Shown one piece after another: positions 1-7,715 of a stretch of DNA of 20,381 bases. A model generated the notes under the pieces. That model made no database searches. It worked only from the letters and a program-made list of their open reading frames with translations, and was not told where the DNA came from. This DNA comes from Lachnospiraceae bacterium (GTDB taxonomy: Bacteria; Bacillota; Clostridia; Lachnospirales; Lachnospiraceae): contig CAAFTS010000177.1 in NCBI GenBank assembly GCA_900765975.1, positions 1 to 20,381 of the forward strand, written 5' to 3'. Numbering within the stretch: the first letter of the stretch is position 1; each line of letters opens with the position of its first letter. A program made the position numbers and the translations under genes.

Positions 1-9
1 AAGCCGCAT

Positions 10-41
10 AAAAACTGCCAGCAGATAATCTCTACTGGCAG
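10..41 (-). terminator. Rho-independent terminator of the fucosidase gene
   Basis: Perfect 7-bp arms CTGCCAG (15-21) and CTGGCAG (35-41) flank a 13-nt loop that itself contains AGAT/ATCT. Read on the minus strand the hairpin is followed by TTTTT (complement of 10-14). It lies about 78 bases beyond the fucosidase stop codon, with no other gene between. Confidence 0.85.
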
Positions 42-63
42 GAAAAATTTATATTTTTTCAAT

Positions 64-88
64 TGTCTACTTGACGGGGTGCAGTTCA
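64..88. repeat. Solitary IS3-family (IS150-group)-like terminal inverted repeat
   Basis: The 25-bp segment starts TGTCTACTT and ends GGGGTGCAGTTCA. From memory this resembles the outer ends of IS150-group IS3 elements, which begin TG, end CA and carry GGGGTGCAGTTCA. No transposase gene and no partner end is present in the 118 bases downstream of the fucosidase stop. It may be a remnant of an excised or decayed insertion sequence, or the edge of an element extending past position 1. The identification rests on recall, not on a search. Confidence 0.4.
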
Positions 89-118
89 AATTTCCCGACA
101 GCCCCTTTTCATTACTTT

Positions 119-3100
119 TTATTTATTTCTTTTTTTGAAGCTAATTCCAATTGCTGCTCCTGAAATCAATAACAACATTGTTGCCCACAAGAACATTGTA
201 TTATCCCCTGTCTTTGGTGTATTTACTTTTCCACCTGTTGGCTTGGTTGAATTTCCGGATGTTGAGCCACTATTTCCACTTGGCTTATTCGTTCCATCGG
301 TTCCCGGTTTATTTCCGTCTTCTCCGCCTGGCTTGTTTCCATCTTCTCCACCTGGTTTATTTCCATCTTCTCCACCCGGCTTGTTTCCGTCTTCTCCACC
401 TGGTTTGTTTCCACCTTCTCCAGGTTCTTCTTTCAATACAAGGCCTTCATGTGCAGCTTTAAGACTATTTACTGCATCATCAACAACCTGTTGTTCATCC
501 ACTGTCAGTTCATCATTTTCCATTACTGTATAAGCTCTTTCTAATTCTGCATTAAATACTGCAACTGACCCTTCAGTATATTTTTCTAATTCAATTCCCT
601 TCAAGCTTTCCAATAATGCTTCCAATGTTGCTTTGTCTGCTTTTAATCTAAGATTTCCAATTGCTGTTACTAATTGATTCCAAGCTTCATCTACTTCCGG
701 CTGCATTGCATCGCCATCTGCAAGAACAGTTTCTGCTTTTTCTTTTGCTGCAAGATATTCTTCTTTTCCTGCCTCTACATATTTATCCAGATCAATCATG
801 GTTGTTAATTCTACTGCCAATTCAAGTTCTGTTTTATCTGCTGCTTTCATTTCAATTGCCTGTACTGCCTGCATTAATTTTGTTGCAGCATTAACAACTT
901 CTGTCTTGGTAGCATTTTCTTTGTCCATCACAGCCTGTCCTTCTGCAATTGCTTCTTCAAACAATTTCTTAACAGACTCTACACAATCCTCTACTTCACC
1001 GGATTCTACATAAGATTTTGCAAGGTTCAAGAAGTGCTCTAATGTAGCTTTTCCAACACGCAGCTGATCAACAGCATTCTGAAGTTGTGTCAATGCTTCA
1101 TCAACAACTTTCTGATCTGCCTGTTCATTCTCAATGACACTCTGTGCATTCTGTAATGCTTCCTGGAATACTTTCCATGTATCTTTTGTATATCCCTCAG
1201 CTTTTTCATCTTTATACTGATTATACAATGTTTCCAGTTCTGTTTTGTTTACATTTGGAGTTGTATTTCCACCATAAACTTCGATTTCATAGAATGTAAC
1301 ATCCTTACAACCTGCTCCAGTGACAAATTTAAAATTATCTGTCGGAACATTTTCCGGGAATGAAACTGTTAATTTATTGCATGCAATATCTCCATTTTCA
1401 TCCACATATGTCCAGCTTTCTCCATCTGATAAATGAATTTCTTCTGGGCTGACTCTTGTCAATGTTCCAGTCTCTGGTTTTGTTGAATCGAAAAATACAA
1501 CTTCTTCTCCACTTTCATTTGTATAAGTCAATGTAAACTCACCTACACGACTGTGATTTGGCTCATTCCATACATGTGTATCCAAGTATTCTTTAATGAC
1601 GATTCGATTAATACCAGACTGATCTAACTTAGCAGAAATCCAATGATCAGAACCTTGCTTTGTTGCCCATCTAGTAGTCATATTTCCGTCAAACGCATAT
1701 TCTGGGCCATACGGACCACTATAGTAATCACTTGCTTGTGACTCTGTCACAACACGAATATCTCCTGAAATTAATACCAGAGGCTCTGCATCTACACGTC
1801 TGCCTTCAACTTCTACGTAAGCTGATACGGTAATAGCGCCACCCTTATAGGCTCCATCTACTTTAAGTGTTGTTCCTGTAATGCTTCCTGCGGATTCCGG
1901 ATCAACTGCAAATACAACCTGCTCAGGAGTAACTACTGTTTCACCAACCAAACCTTCAACTGTCAATTCTACACTCTTTCCAGCTTCAAATTTATTTGTT
2001 GGAGCACTGATTTTCAAATAGCTCTGATCTGGTTTTGTAACATGATATGCTTCAATTTCATAAATAATCGGGCTCTGGCATGCGCCAAGATTTACTTGAA
2101 TATATCTTGCTGTTGTTTCATTAAAACGAACGGTTCCTTCAGACTGTATTGTCTTCTTTCCAACAGACTGATAATCCTGTCCATCTGTAGAAGTTAAAAT
2201 TTCAACTTCACGTAATTCATTATATCCAATGTAATATTTTTCAAACAATGTAACTGCATTTACAGTTCTCTCACTTCCAAGATCAAATGTAAACATTGCT
2301 TGATTTCCACTAACTGCTACTGCTGCATCATCATTATCACGAACACCGTCTGTCAGATATACCAGCTGTTCTTCTGTCAAATCTTCCAATGAACATTCCG
2401 GAACAATTCCTTTCAGCATATTTGCGCCTTCATCTGAAGAAATAACATACAATTTTGAATATGTATTTCCAACTGCTTTTCCTTCATAGAAAGCGGCTGC
2501 CTTTACTTCAAATGCACCCTGTTTTGGTGCTGTAATTGCTTCACTATAAAGTGAAGATTCACTTGTAGGATCTGTACCATCTAATGTATAGCGGATTTCT
2601 ATTTCTTTATTTTCTGCAGAAATTGTGATATCTGACTCAGCTTTAATATAAGAACTTTCCGGTGTAAAGTGAATAACTGTCATAGTTTTCAAACTATTTA
2701 ATGTTTCGCTGTCGGCTTTTAGTCTTCCTAAAGCTTCTGTCAATGCTGATTGATCCTGAGTTGCAGCTGCAATAAGACCTTTCGCATCTGCTACATTCTG
2801 CAAAATAGAATCTTTCATTGACTGAGACAATTCCCAACTATGTTCACCTACTACAGTATCATTTGCTGCACTTTCATTTGCTTCTGCTAATATAGCTACC
2901 TCATTTGCATTTTTTACTGTCTGAATTAAAGTAATTAATTCTTTATAAGGAGCTTTTCTGTCATCTCCCTGCGCATTCTTCAATGCATTCGCTTTTTCCT
3001 CGATTACAGCTTTATAAGGAGCTAACTGAGCAGAATATGTTCCGTCATCAATTTTTCCTATAACACCTTCTGCCTGCTGTAATAACTGTTCAATAGACTT

Positions 3101-5395
3101 ATCAAAGTTTTCTTCTAATTTGATAATCGTATCCAATGTATCCATTGTTCTTCCATCTGCAAAGCTCATTCCTTCCGGAAGGGTAATACGATATCCATTG
3201 TCTGTCTTCTCAAAATCAAGAACTACATCTGGGTTATTAAACAATTCTGCTGATGAGTAAATTTTTCCATCTGGAGATTCTGCGATTTCTAATACATTTC
3301 CCTGTACCTGCTGTGAAATACGCATTGCTGGAGTTACATGCAAATATACAGTTCTTGTACCATCTTTGTTATCTCTGTATGTACTTCCGCCCCATGTAGG
3401 TTCTTCATACGGGCCACCACGAGTATTATAAATAGATTCTCCGTTTTTCTGTACCCATTCTCCAATTGTTTCAAACGCTTTCAAATGTTTATTGGAGAAT
3501 TGTCCATTCGGCATCAACCCAATGTTCAAAAGAACATTACCATCATTACATGCATTATTAATGATATCTCCTGTGACTCTTACCGGAGATTTTGCACTTG
3601 TATCTCTGTTATAGGACCATGCATTACCGGAGTCAATTGTCAAGCAGCTTTCCCATGCATGCTTATTATCAAATTTTGCTGTTGTCTGTTCCGGAGTAAT
3701 ATAATCTCCCTGTATATCTTCTGGCAAACCACCTTCATCCCAAGGTTTCGGATCTTCCCAACGATATACATAACGGTCATTTGTAATAATACCAGGCTGA
3801 AGCTGTTTTACACGACGTAAGATTGTTCTAGGATCCCACGCACCCCATGCTTCTTTCCAGCCTTTTGGTGCTGTATTTCCATACATTGGAAGTGCAGAAC
3901 CAATTGCATCACACCAGAAAACATCCATTTTTCCGTATTTTCCAAACAACTCTGTTAAATGTCCAAGATAAGTCTCCATCCAACGATAATGTTCTTCGCT
4001 CCAGCAATAATCGTTGTACCAATCCTGAGGAGAATAATACAAACCAAATTTCAGATCTTGTTCATGAGCTGCATCTGCAAACTGTTTGATAATATCATAA
4101 TCTTCTCCTGCTGCAGACTGAGCATCTTTGTAAGGTGTTCCTGAAATAGAATGCTCTGGATAATAATTACTATCCCAACTTGTAAATCCACCATGATGTT
4201 TACTTGTAAAGATTAAATATTTACACCCCATCTCTTTTGCTTTTGCAACAATATCATGTGCATTAAATTCCTGTGGGTTAAAGTCTAAGTAACGAAGATC
4301 GTAATTAGGTTTTTTCTGTACATGACTTGGACCAGGTCCTCTTCCCCATCCAATTTCGCTTCCGCTCATTGTACCTGGATCCCAGTGAATGAACATTCCA
4401 AGTTTAGCATCATGGAACCACTGTAATTCTTCTTCTGATGCACGAAGATCATATACTCTATTTGACAGTTCATTTAGAACATCTCTATCTGCTACTACAT
4501 CAATCTTCAAATCTTCATCAGAAATAATTACAAGTCCTTCTGCCTGTGCAGTAGAACGATAGTTTCCATTTGCTCCATTCTTTAATTCTTCCGTTCCATA
4601 AAAAACATGTTTTCCCAAAGATTCTGCTACTACATTTAATTCAACTGTATCTTTTCCTGCAAAATCATAATCTGGAGCATCCAAAACATTTGTCACAAAA
4701 TCTTTTGTCACCAGAACTTTTCCGCCCTTGACTTCCGGTATCTCAGTTTTAAATGCTGTTCTTGTTCCGTTTTTATAATAATATGGAGATGCAGTAATAT
4801 TATATTCTGCTACATGATCTTCTCCTCCAAGAGTCTCAGCCACATTAAAATATACGGTTTTTCCAAAACGTGTCTGAACTTCATTTGTCAGATTATTTCT
4901 ACTCTCCATATAAGTTTCATTCTTTTTAAGTCTTGGGGCAATTCGATTAAACTCTTCCTCTGACATAACCGGTCCTACCGGATCACTTTTTATTGTTTTC
5001 CCCACAACTCCATCAACAGACGGTGTCACTTCAAATCTAATATATTTATTCAAATCCTCTTGTGCCAACGTATACTCGGTTCCCGTCTGTCCTTCAATTT
5101 TTGTATACTCTCCATTTCTGCTATCTCCACGATACCACTGAAATGTGCTGGCATCCGTTCCATATGCATTCGAAAGATTATATTTTCCGCTCAATGTACT
5201 TCCGACTACATCATCCCCATTAATGTATGGGAATAAAACTGCACTTTTCATTGCTTCTACAAAGTTTGGATTAGGGATATCCTGTGGATTAATAGGGTCC
5301 CCACCGGCTGCTGCATAACTTATCACTGATGGAATTAATAATGAGCAGCTCAAAATTGATGATAATAACAGCCGCTTAATTTTTTTCCTTTCCAT
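119..5395 (-). CDS. Cell-wall-anchored multidomain alpha-L-fucosidase (GH29)
   Basis: Secreted hydrolase expected to remove terminal alpha-L-fucose from mucin, milk or blood-group glycans at the cell surface. Visible order: signal peptide (1-30, ending SYAAA); Ig-like domain (about 60-140); GH29 barrel (about 318-660) with FIHW at 335-338 and KHHGGF at 399-404. The likely nucleophile is D496 in VFWCD and a likely acid/base is E569 in GDYITPEQ (assigned by motif only). Then a helical segment (760-905), a chitobiase-C-like domain with YTLDGTDPT (905-985), an F5/8C/CBM32-like domain (990-1120), an Ig-like domain, a second F5/8C domain with YAFDGNMTTRW (1215-1376), about four FIVAR-type helical repeats (1380-1655) and five 8-residue GEDGNKPG units. 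The C terminus has TPKTG (1726-1730), a hydrophobic segment and KKRNK, a sortase signal with Thr replacing the usual Leu. AGGAGG lies 12 bases before the ATG. It is monocistronic. Fucosidase linkage specificity cannot be read from the sequence. Confidence 0.93.
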   Translation of the reverse strand: MERKKIKRLLLSSILSCSLLIPSVISYAAAGGDPINPQDIPNPNFVEAMKSAVLFPYINGDDVVGSTLSGKYNLSNAYGTDASTFQWYRGDSRNGEYTKIEGQTGTEYTLAQEDLNKYIRFEVTPSVDGVVGKTIKSDPVGPVMSEEEFNRIAPRLKKNETYMESRNNLTNEVQTRFGKTVYFNVAETLGGEDHVAEYNITASPYYYKNGTRTAFKTEIPEVKGGKVLVTKDFVTNVLDAPDYDFAGKDTVELNVVAESLGKHVFYGTEELKNGANGNYRSTAQAEGLVIISDEDLKIDVVADRDVLNELSNRVYDLRASEEELQWFHDAKLGMFIHWDPGTMSGSEIGWGRGPGPSHVQKKPNYDLRYLDFNPQEFNAHDIVAKAKEMGCKYLIFTSKHHGGFTSWDSNYYPEHSISGTPYKDAQSAAGEDYDIIKQFADAAHEQDLKFGLYYSPQDWYNDYCWSEEHYRWMETYLGHLTELFGKYGKMDVFWCDAIGSALPMYGNTAPKGWKEAWGAWDPRTILRRVKQLQPGIITNDRYVYRWEDPKPWDEGGLPEDIQGDYITPEQTTAKFDNKHAWESCLTIDSGNAWSYNRDTSAKSPVRVTGDIINNACNDGNVLLNIGLMPNGQFSNKHLKAFETIGEWVQKNGESIYNTRGGPYEEPTWGGSTYRDNKDGTRTVYLHVTPAMRISQQVQGNVLEIAESPDGKIYSSAELFNNPDVVLDFEKTDNGYRITLPEGMSFADGRTMDTLDTIIKLEENFDKSIEQLLQQAEGVIGKIDDGTYSAQLAPYKAVIEEKANALKNAQGDDRKAPYKELITLIQTVKNANEVAILAEANESAANDTVVGEHSWELSQSMKDSILQNVADAKGLIAAATQDQSALTEALGRLKADSETLNSLKTMTVIHFTPESSYIKAESDITISAENKEIEIRYTLDGTDPTSESSLYSEAITAPKQGAFEVKAAAFYEGKAVGNTYSKLYVISSDEGANMLKGIVPECSLEDLTEEQLVYLTDGVRDNDDAAVAVSGNQAMFTFDLGSERTVNAVTLFEKYYIGYNELREVEILTSTDGQDYQSVGKKTIQSEGTVRFNETTARYIQVNLGACQSPIIYEIEAYHVTKPDQSYLKISAPTNKFEAGKSVELTVEGLVGETVVTPEQVVFAVDPESAGSITGTTLKVDGAYKGGAITVSAYVEVEGRRVDAEPLVLISGDIRVVTESQASDYYSGPYGPEYAFDGNMTTRWATKQGSDHWISAKLDQSGINRIVIKEYLDTHVWNEPNHSRVGEFTLTYTNESGEEVVFFDSTKPETGTLTRVSPEEIHLSDGESWTYVDENGDIACNKLTVSFPENVPTDNFKFVTGAGCKDVTFYEIEVYGGNTTPNVNKTELETLYNQYKDEKAEGYTKDTWKVFQEALQNAQSVIENEQADQKVVDEALTQLQNAVDQLRVGKATLEHFLNLAKSYVESGEVEDCVESVKKLFEEAIAEGQAVMDKENATKTEVVNAATKLMQAVQAIEMKAADKTELELAVELTTMIDLDKYVEAGKEEYLAAKEKAETVLADGDAMQPEVDEAWNQLVTAIGNLRLKADKATLEALLESLKGIELEKYTEGSVAVFNAELERAYTVMENDELTVDEQQVVDDAVNSLKAAHEGLVLKEEPGEGGNKPGGEDGNKPGGEDGNKPGGEDGNKPGGEDGNKPGTDGTNKPSGNSGSTSGNSTKPTGGKVNTPKTGDNTMFLWATMLLLISGAAIGISFKKRNK
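302..421 (-). repeat. 24-bp tandem repeat encoding GEDGNKPG wall-spanning linker
   Basis: Five consecutive 24-bp units encode one GEGGNKPG and four GEDGNKPG copies (residues 1659-1698), between the FIVAR repeats and the sorting signal. Copies differ mainly at third codon positions. Such Gly/Pro/charged stretches typically span the peptidoglycan, and copy number can change by slippage. Confidence 0.9.
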
Positions 5396-5461
5396 AAGCC
5401 ATCTTTTCCTCCTTGATTTATCTGTTACAAAATGAATTACTACCCTCCTTTTCTATCTATT

Positions 5462-5490
5462 TTCATAATGTTAACCGAAATATATCACAA
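5462..5490 (-). promoter_or_regulatory. Candidate fucosidase promoter
   Basis: On the minus strand TTGTGA (5485-5490) and TATGAA (5462-5467) are separated by 17 bp. Both boxes are only 4 of 6 matches, and in DNA this AT-rich such matches arise by chance. It would give a leader of about 60 bases containing the AGGAGG site. Confidence 0.25.
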
Positions 5491-5549
5491 TTTTCTTCAT
5501 AATTCATCATTTTCGCTAATATCGTTATATTTTCATGATTTTTCATAAT
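5462..5549. repeat. Three TTCATAAT copies upstream of the fucosidase gene
   Basis: Exact 8-mers TTCATAAT occur at 5462-5469, 5496-5503 and 5542-5549. A one-mismatch copy, TTCATGAT, lies at 5532-5539, exactly 10 bp before the last. The first overlaps the candidate -10 box. This could be a regulator binding cluster or a composition effect of the AT-rich spacer. Confidence 0.35.
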
Positions 5550-5663
5550 TTAATCTTTGATTTTTGTTAATATTTGAACTTGATTTATTTTATTTTTTTT
5601 GATATAAGTTATATATACATACGGTTTTTAACAGAATTTTTTAAATATTTTTCAGCTTTTAGA

Positions 5664-5719
5664 TAAGAAAAAAAGGTATCGCCCCATCATCTTTTCAGAT
5701 AATGTTGTGATACCTTTTT
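5664..5719 (-). terminator. Rho-independent terminator of ptsI
   Basis: Arms 5670-5682 (AAAAAGGTATCGC) and 5707-5719 (GTGATACCTTTTT) pair over 13 positions with one wobble. The loop can fold further through ATCT/AGAT. Read on the minus strand it ends in a run of seven T. It lies 20 bases past the ptsI stop and would insulate the fucosidase gene from the PTS operon. Confidence 0.85.
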
Positions 5720-5738
5720 ATTATTATTTTTTCATCTT

Positions 5739-7361
5739 CTATTTTGTTGAACCATCATATTCTCGAATAATCTGTCTAACCGGATAAATAAATGTTGGTG
5801 AAACAGATAACTCGTCCACGCCCATTGCCATAAATCGCTCTGTTAATTCCATATCAGCACCAAGCTCTCCACAGATTCCTGCCCAGATTCCTGCTTTATG
5901 TGCATTATCTACAACCATTTCAATCATACGAAGTACGGCTTCATGATGTGGATTATAGAACTCATCCAATTTTGCATTCTGACGGTCGATTGCCAATGTA
6001 TACTGTGTCAGATCGTTTGTTCCAATACTAAAGAAATCTACTTCCTGAGCCAACAAATCACTGATGATTACGGATGCTGGAGTCTCAATCATGATTCCCT
6101 GCTCAACCTGTCCGTACTGGATTCCTGCTTCTTCCAGCTCAGCCTTTACTTCTTCCATAATTGACTTAATCTTACGAACTTCTTCAACAGAAATAATCAT
6201 CGGATACATCACTGCAATATTTCCATACGCACTTGCACGCAAAATCGCACGAAGTTGTGTTTTGAATATCTCAGGTCTTGTCAGACAAATACGGATTGCA
6301 CGAAGTCCCATTGCCGGGTTCTCTTCTTTGTCCAGATTAAAATAATCTACCTGCTTGTCCGCTCCGATATCCAATGTACGGATAATGACTTTCTTACCAG
6401 CCATTGTTTCTGCTACCATCTTATATGCTTTGAACTGCTCGTCTTCAGTCGGATAATCACTGGATTCCAAATATAAGAACTCACTTCTGAAAAGTCCGAT
6501 ACCACCAGCATCATTACTCATTGCTGCCGGAAGGTCTGATACAGAACCGATATTGGCAAATAATTTGATTGCCTTACCACTCTTTGTTACAGTCGGCTTG
6601 CCTTTCTGCTCTGCAAGCAGTTTTCTATGTTCCTCCTGCTCAGCCTTCTTTGCTTTATATTTCTCAAGCACTTCCGGTTCCGGATCAATGTAGAACTCTC
6701 CTGTAAAGCCATCTATGATTCCCAGCTTTCCATTCCATTCTTCCTGGATATCAATCTGAATCAATGCCGGAATATTCATTGTTCTTGCAAGAATCGCTGT
6801 ATGTGAATTAGAAGAACCAAGTCTTGTTACAAATCCCAATAACTTACTCTTATCAAATTGAACAGTCTCACTCGGAGCCAGATCTTCTGCCACAATAATA
6901 GATGGCTCATCCCAGCTCTTTGCTTCACCAACACCCATCAGAACATTAATCACACGCTCTGAAATATCCTTCATATCTACAGCTCTTGCCTGAAAATATT
7001 CATCATCCATAGATGCAAACATAGATGCGAAGTTATCACCTGTCGTAGCAACTGCATACTCTGCATTTACCATCTGTGTCTCGATAATACTCTTAACAGA
7101 TTCATTATAATCATCATCTTCCAACATCATCTGATGTACTTCGAAAATCTGTGCACCAGATTCTCCTACTTCCTTGAGAGCTTTTTCATATAAGCCCCCC
7201 AACTGCTCCTGTGCAGAAACCACTGCTGCTTCATATCTTGCAACTTCCGCTGCTACATCTTCAACCTTTGTTCTCTTTACCTGATTCTGCTCTTTTGCAA
7301 AAAATGTAATCGGACCAATTGCGATTCCACCGAAAATAGATTTTCCCTGAATCACCTGCAT
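5739..7361 (-). CDS. ptsI: PTS enzyme I (phosphoenolpyruvate-protein phosphotransferase)
   Basis: Cytoplasmic first enzyme of the sugar phosphotransferase system; it takes phosphate from PEP and passes it to HPr. The N-terminal part has GIAIG (12-16) and the swivelling phosphohistidine site, H187 in GSSNSHTAILAR. The C-terminal PEP-binding barrel shows GLFRSEFL (289-296), IIRTLDIGADK (326-336), GIMIETPAS (422-430), SIGTNDLTQY (445-454) and GICGELGAD with C497 as the likely proton donor. At 540 residues it is slightly shorter than the usual 570-575 but has every expected block. AGGAGG overlaps the TAG stop of ptsH, and the two genes are 10 bases apart, which suggests translational coupling. 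Followed by a strong terminator. Identification is secure. Confidence 0.97.
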   Translation of the reverse strand: MQVIQGKSIFGGIAIGPITFFAKEQNQVKRTKVEDVAAEVARYEAAVVSAQEQLGGLYEKALKEVGESGAQIFEVHQMMLEDDDYNESVKSIIETQMVNAEYAVATTGDNFASMFASMDDEYFQARAVDMKDISERVINVLMGVGEAKSWDEPSIIVAEDLAPSETVQFDKSKLLGFVTRLGSSNSHTAILARTMNIPALIQIDIQEEWNGKLGIIDGFTGEFYIDPEPEVLEKYKAKKAEQEEHRKLLAEQKGKPTVTKSGKAIKLFANIGSVSDLPAAMSNDAGGIGLFRSEFLYLESSDYPTEDEQFKAYKMVAETMAGKKVIIRTLDIGADKQVDYFNLDKEENPAMGLRAIRICLTRPEIFKTQLRAILRASAYGNIAVMYPMIISVEEVRKIKSIMEEVKAELEEAGIQYGQVEQGIMIETPASVIISDLLAQEVDFFSIGTNDLTQYTLAIDRQNAKLDEFYNPHHEAVLRMIEMVVDNAHKAGIWAGICGELGADMELTERFMAMGVDELSVSPTFIYPVRQIIREYDGSTK

Positions 7362-7371
7362 AGCCAGCCTC

Positions 7372-7629
7372 CTATAAGTTCTCTTTGAAAAATGTTTCCA
7401 GATCAGCTGCTACCGCATCCGCATTGTCGCCTTCCACATCAACTTCTACTTCCATACCTTTTTTTACACCCATCCCCATAACAGCCATAAGTTTTGTTGC
7501 ATCAGCACTTTTACCGTTACAGCTCAATGTAATTTTTGCCCCTGTTGCCTTTGCCTGCTTTACAAGTAATCCTGCCGGTCTTGCATGTAATCCTACTTCA
7601 TCTGTAATCACATAATTAAACTTTGCCAT
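7372..7629 (-). CDS. ptsH: HPr-family phosphocarrier protein
   Basis: Small cytoplasmic phosphocarrier of the PTS, 85 residues, first gene of ptsH-ptsI. The phosphorylated histidine is H15 in GLHARPAG, at the canonical position. I chose the ATG at 7629 because AAGGAGG lies 8 bases before it and the protein then starts MAKFNYVITD, like other HPr proteins; a start 27 bases upstream would add an unconserved tail. Aligned without gaps to B. subtilis HPr, position 46, normally the serine phosphorylated by HPr kinase, is lysine (TKLMAVMGMG), with Thr45 next to it. This copy therefore probably cannot serve as the classical HPr(Ser-P) corepressor of CcpA. The MAVMGMGVKKG stretch otherwise matches HPr rather than a duplicated PTS domain. 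Confidence 0.95.
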   Translation of the reverse strand: MAKFNYVITDEVGLHARPAGLLVKQAKATGAKITLSCNGKSADATKLMAVMGMGVKKGMEVEVDVEGDNADAVAADLETFFKENL

Positions 7630-7665
7630 TGTCTTATCCTCCTTAAATCTAAACATAAAAAATCC

Positions 7666-7694
7666 ATACTAATAATTTAACACATATTTGTTAA
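7666..7694 (-). promoter_or_regulatory. Candidate ptsHI promoter
   Basis: On the minus strand TTAACA (7689-7694, 5 of 6 to TTGACA) and TAGTAT (7666-7671, 4 of 6) are separated by 17 bp. Transcription would start about 30 bases before the HPr start codon. Position and spacing fit, but it is unproven, and read-through from the upstream NYN gene is also possible. Confidence 0.45.
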
Positions 7695-7695
7695 A
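7676..7695. promoter_or_regulatory. Inverted repeat TTTAACA-N6-TGTTAAA over the ptsHI promoter
   Basis: Perfect 7-bp arms (7676-7682 and 7689-7695) lie around a 6-bp centre. The dyad covers the candidate -35 box and most of the spacer of the ptsHI promoter, a typical repressor operator position. No regulator is identified. Confidence 0.4.
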
Positions 7696-7715
7696 ATATC
7701 TACTATAAATGGAAC

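Larger units (their letters stand above)
5396..5668. other. AT-rich intergenic region upstream of the fucosidase gene
   Basis: The 343-base gap between the fucosidase and ptsI genes holds no convincing gene. It is strongly AT-rich. It contains the fucosidase ribosome binding site (AGGAGG on the minus strand, 5408-5413), a second purine-rich AGGAGGG (about 5444-5449) not followed by a usable start, three copies of the 8-mer TTCATAAT (see separate entry) and, at its right end, the ptsI terminator. Confidence 0.7.

Noticed and set aside
302..421. Regularly spaced repeats that might look like a CRISPR array
   Set aside because: The units are contiguous 24-bp copies without spacers and encode an in-frame GEDGNKPG linker.
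135..533. Pro/Leu/Phe-rich plus-strand open frames opposite the fucosidase 3' end
   Set aside because: They mirror the repetitive linker coding sequence in antisense, lack ribosome binding sites and have low-complexity products.
5420..5450. A second AGGAGGG upstream of the fucosidase, possibly for a leader peptide
   Set aside because: No ATG, GTG or TTG at usable distance opens more than a codon or two; the only candidate is TTG followed directly by TAA.
5468..5484. Possible catabolite-responsive element near the fucosidase promoter (around TTTCGGTTAACA)
   Set aside because: The CG core and the CA end are at the wrong spacing for the cre consensus and the left half does not match.
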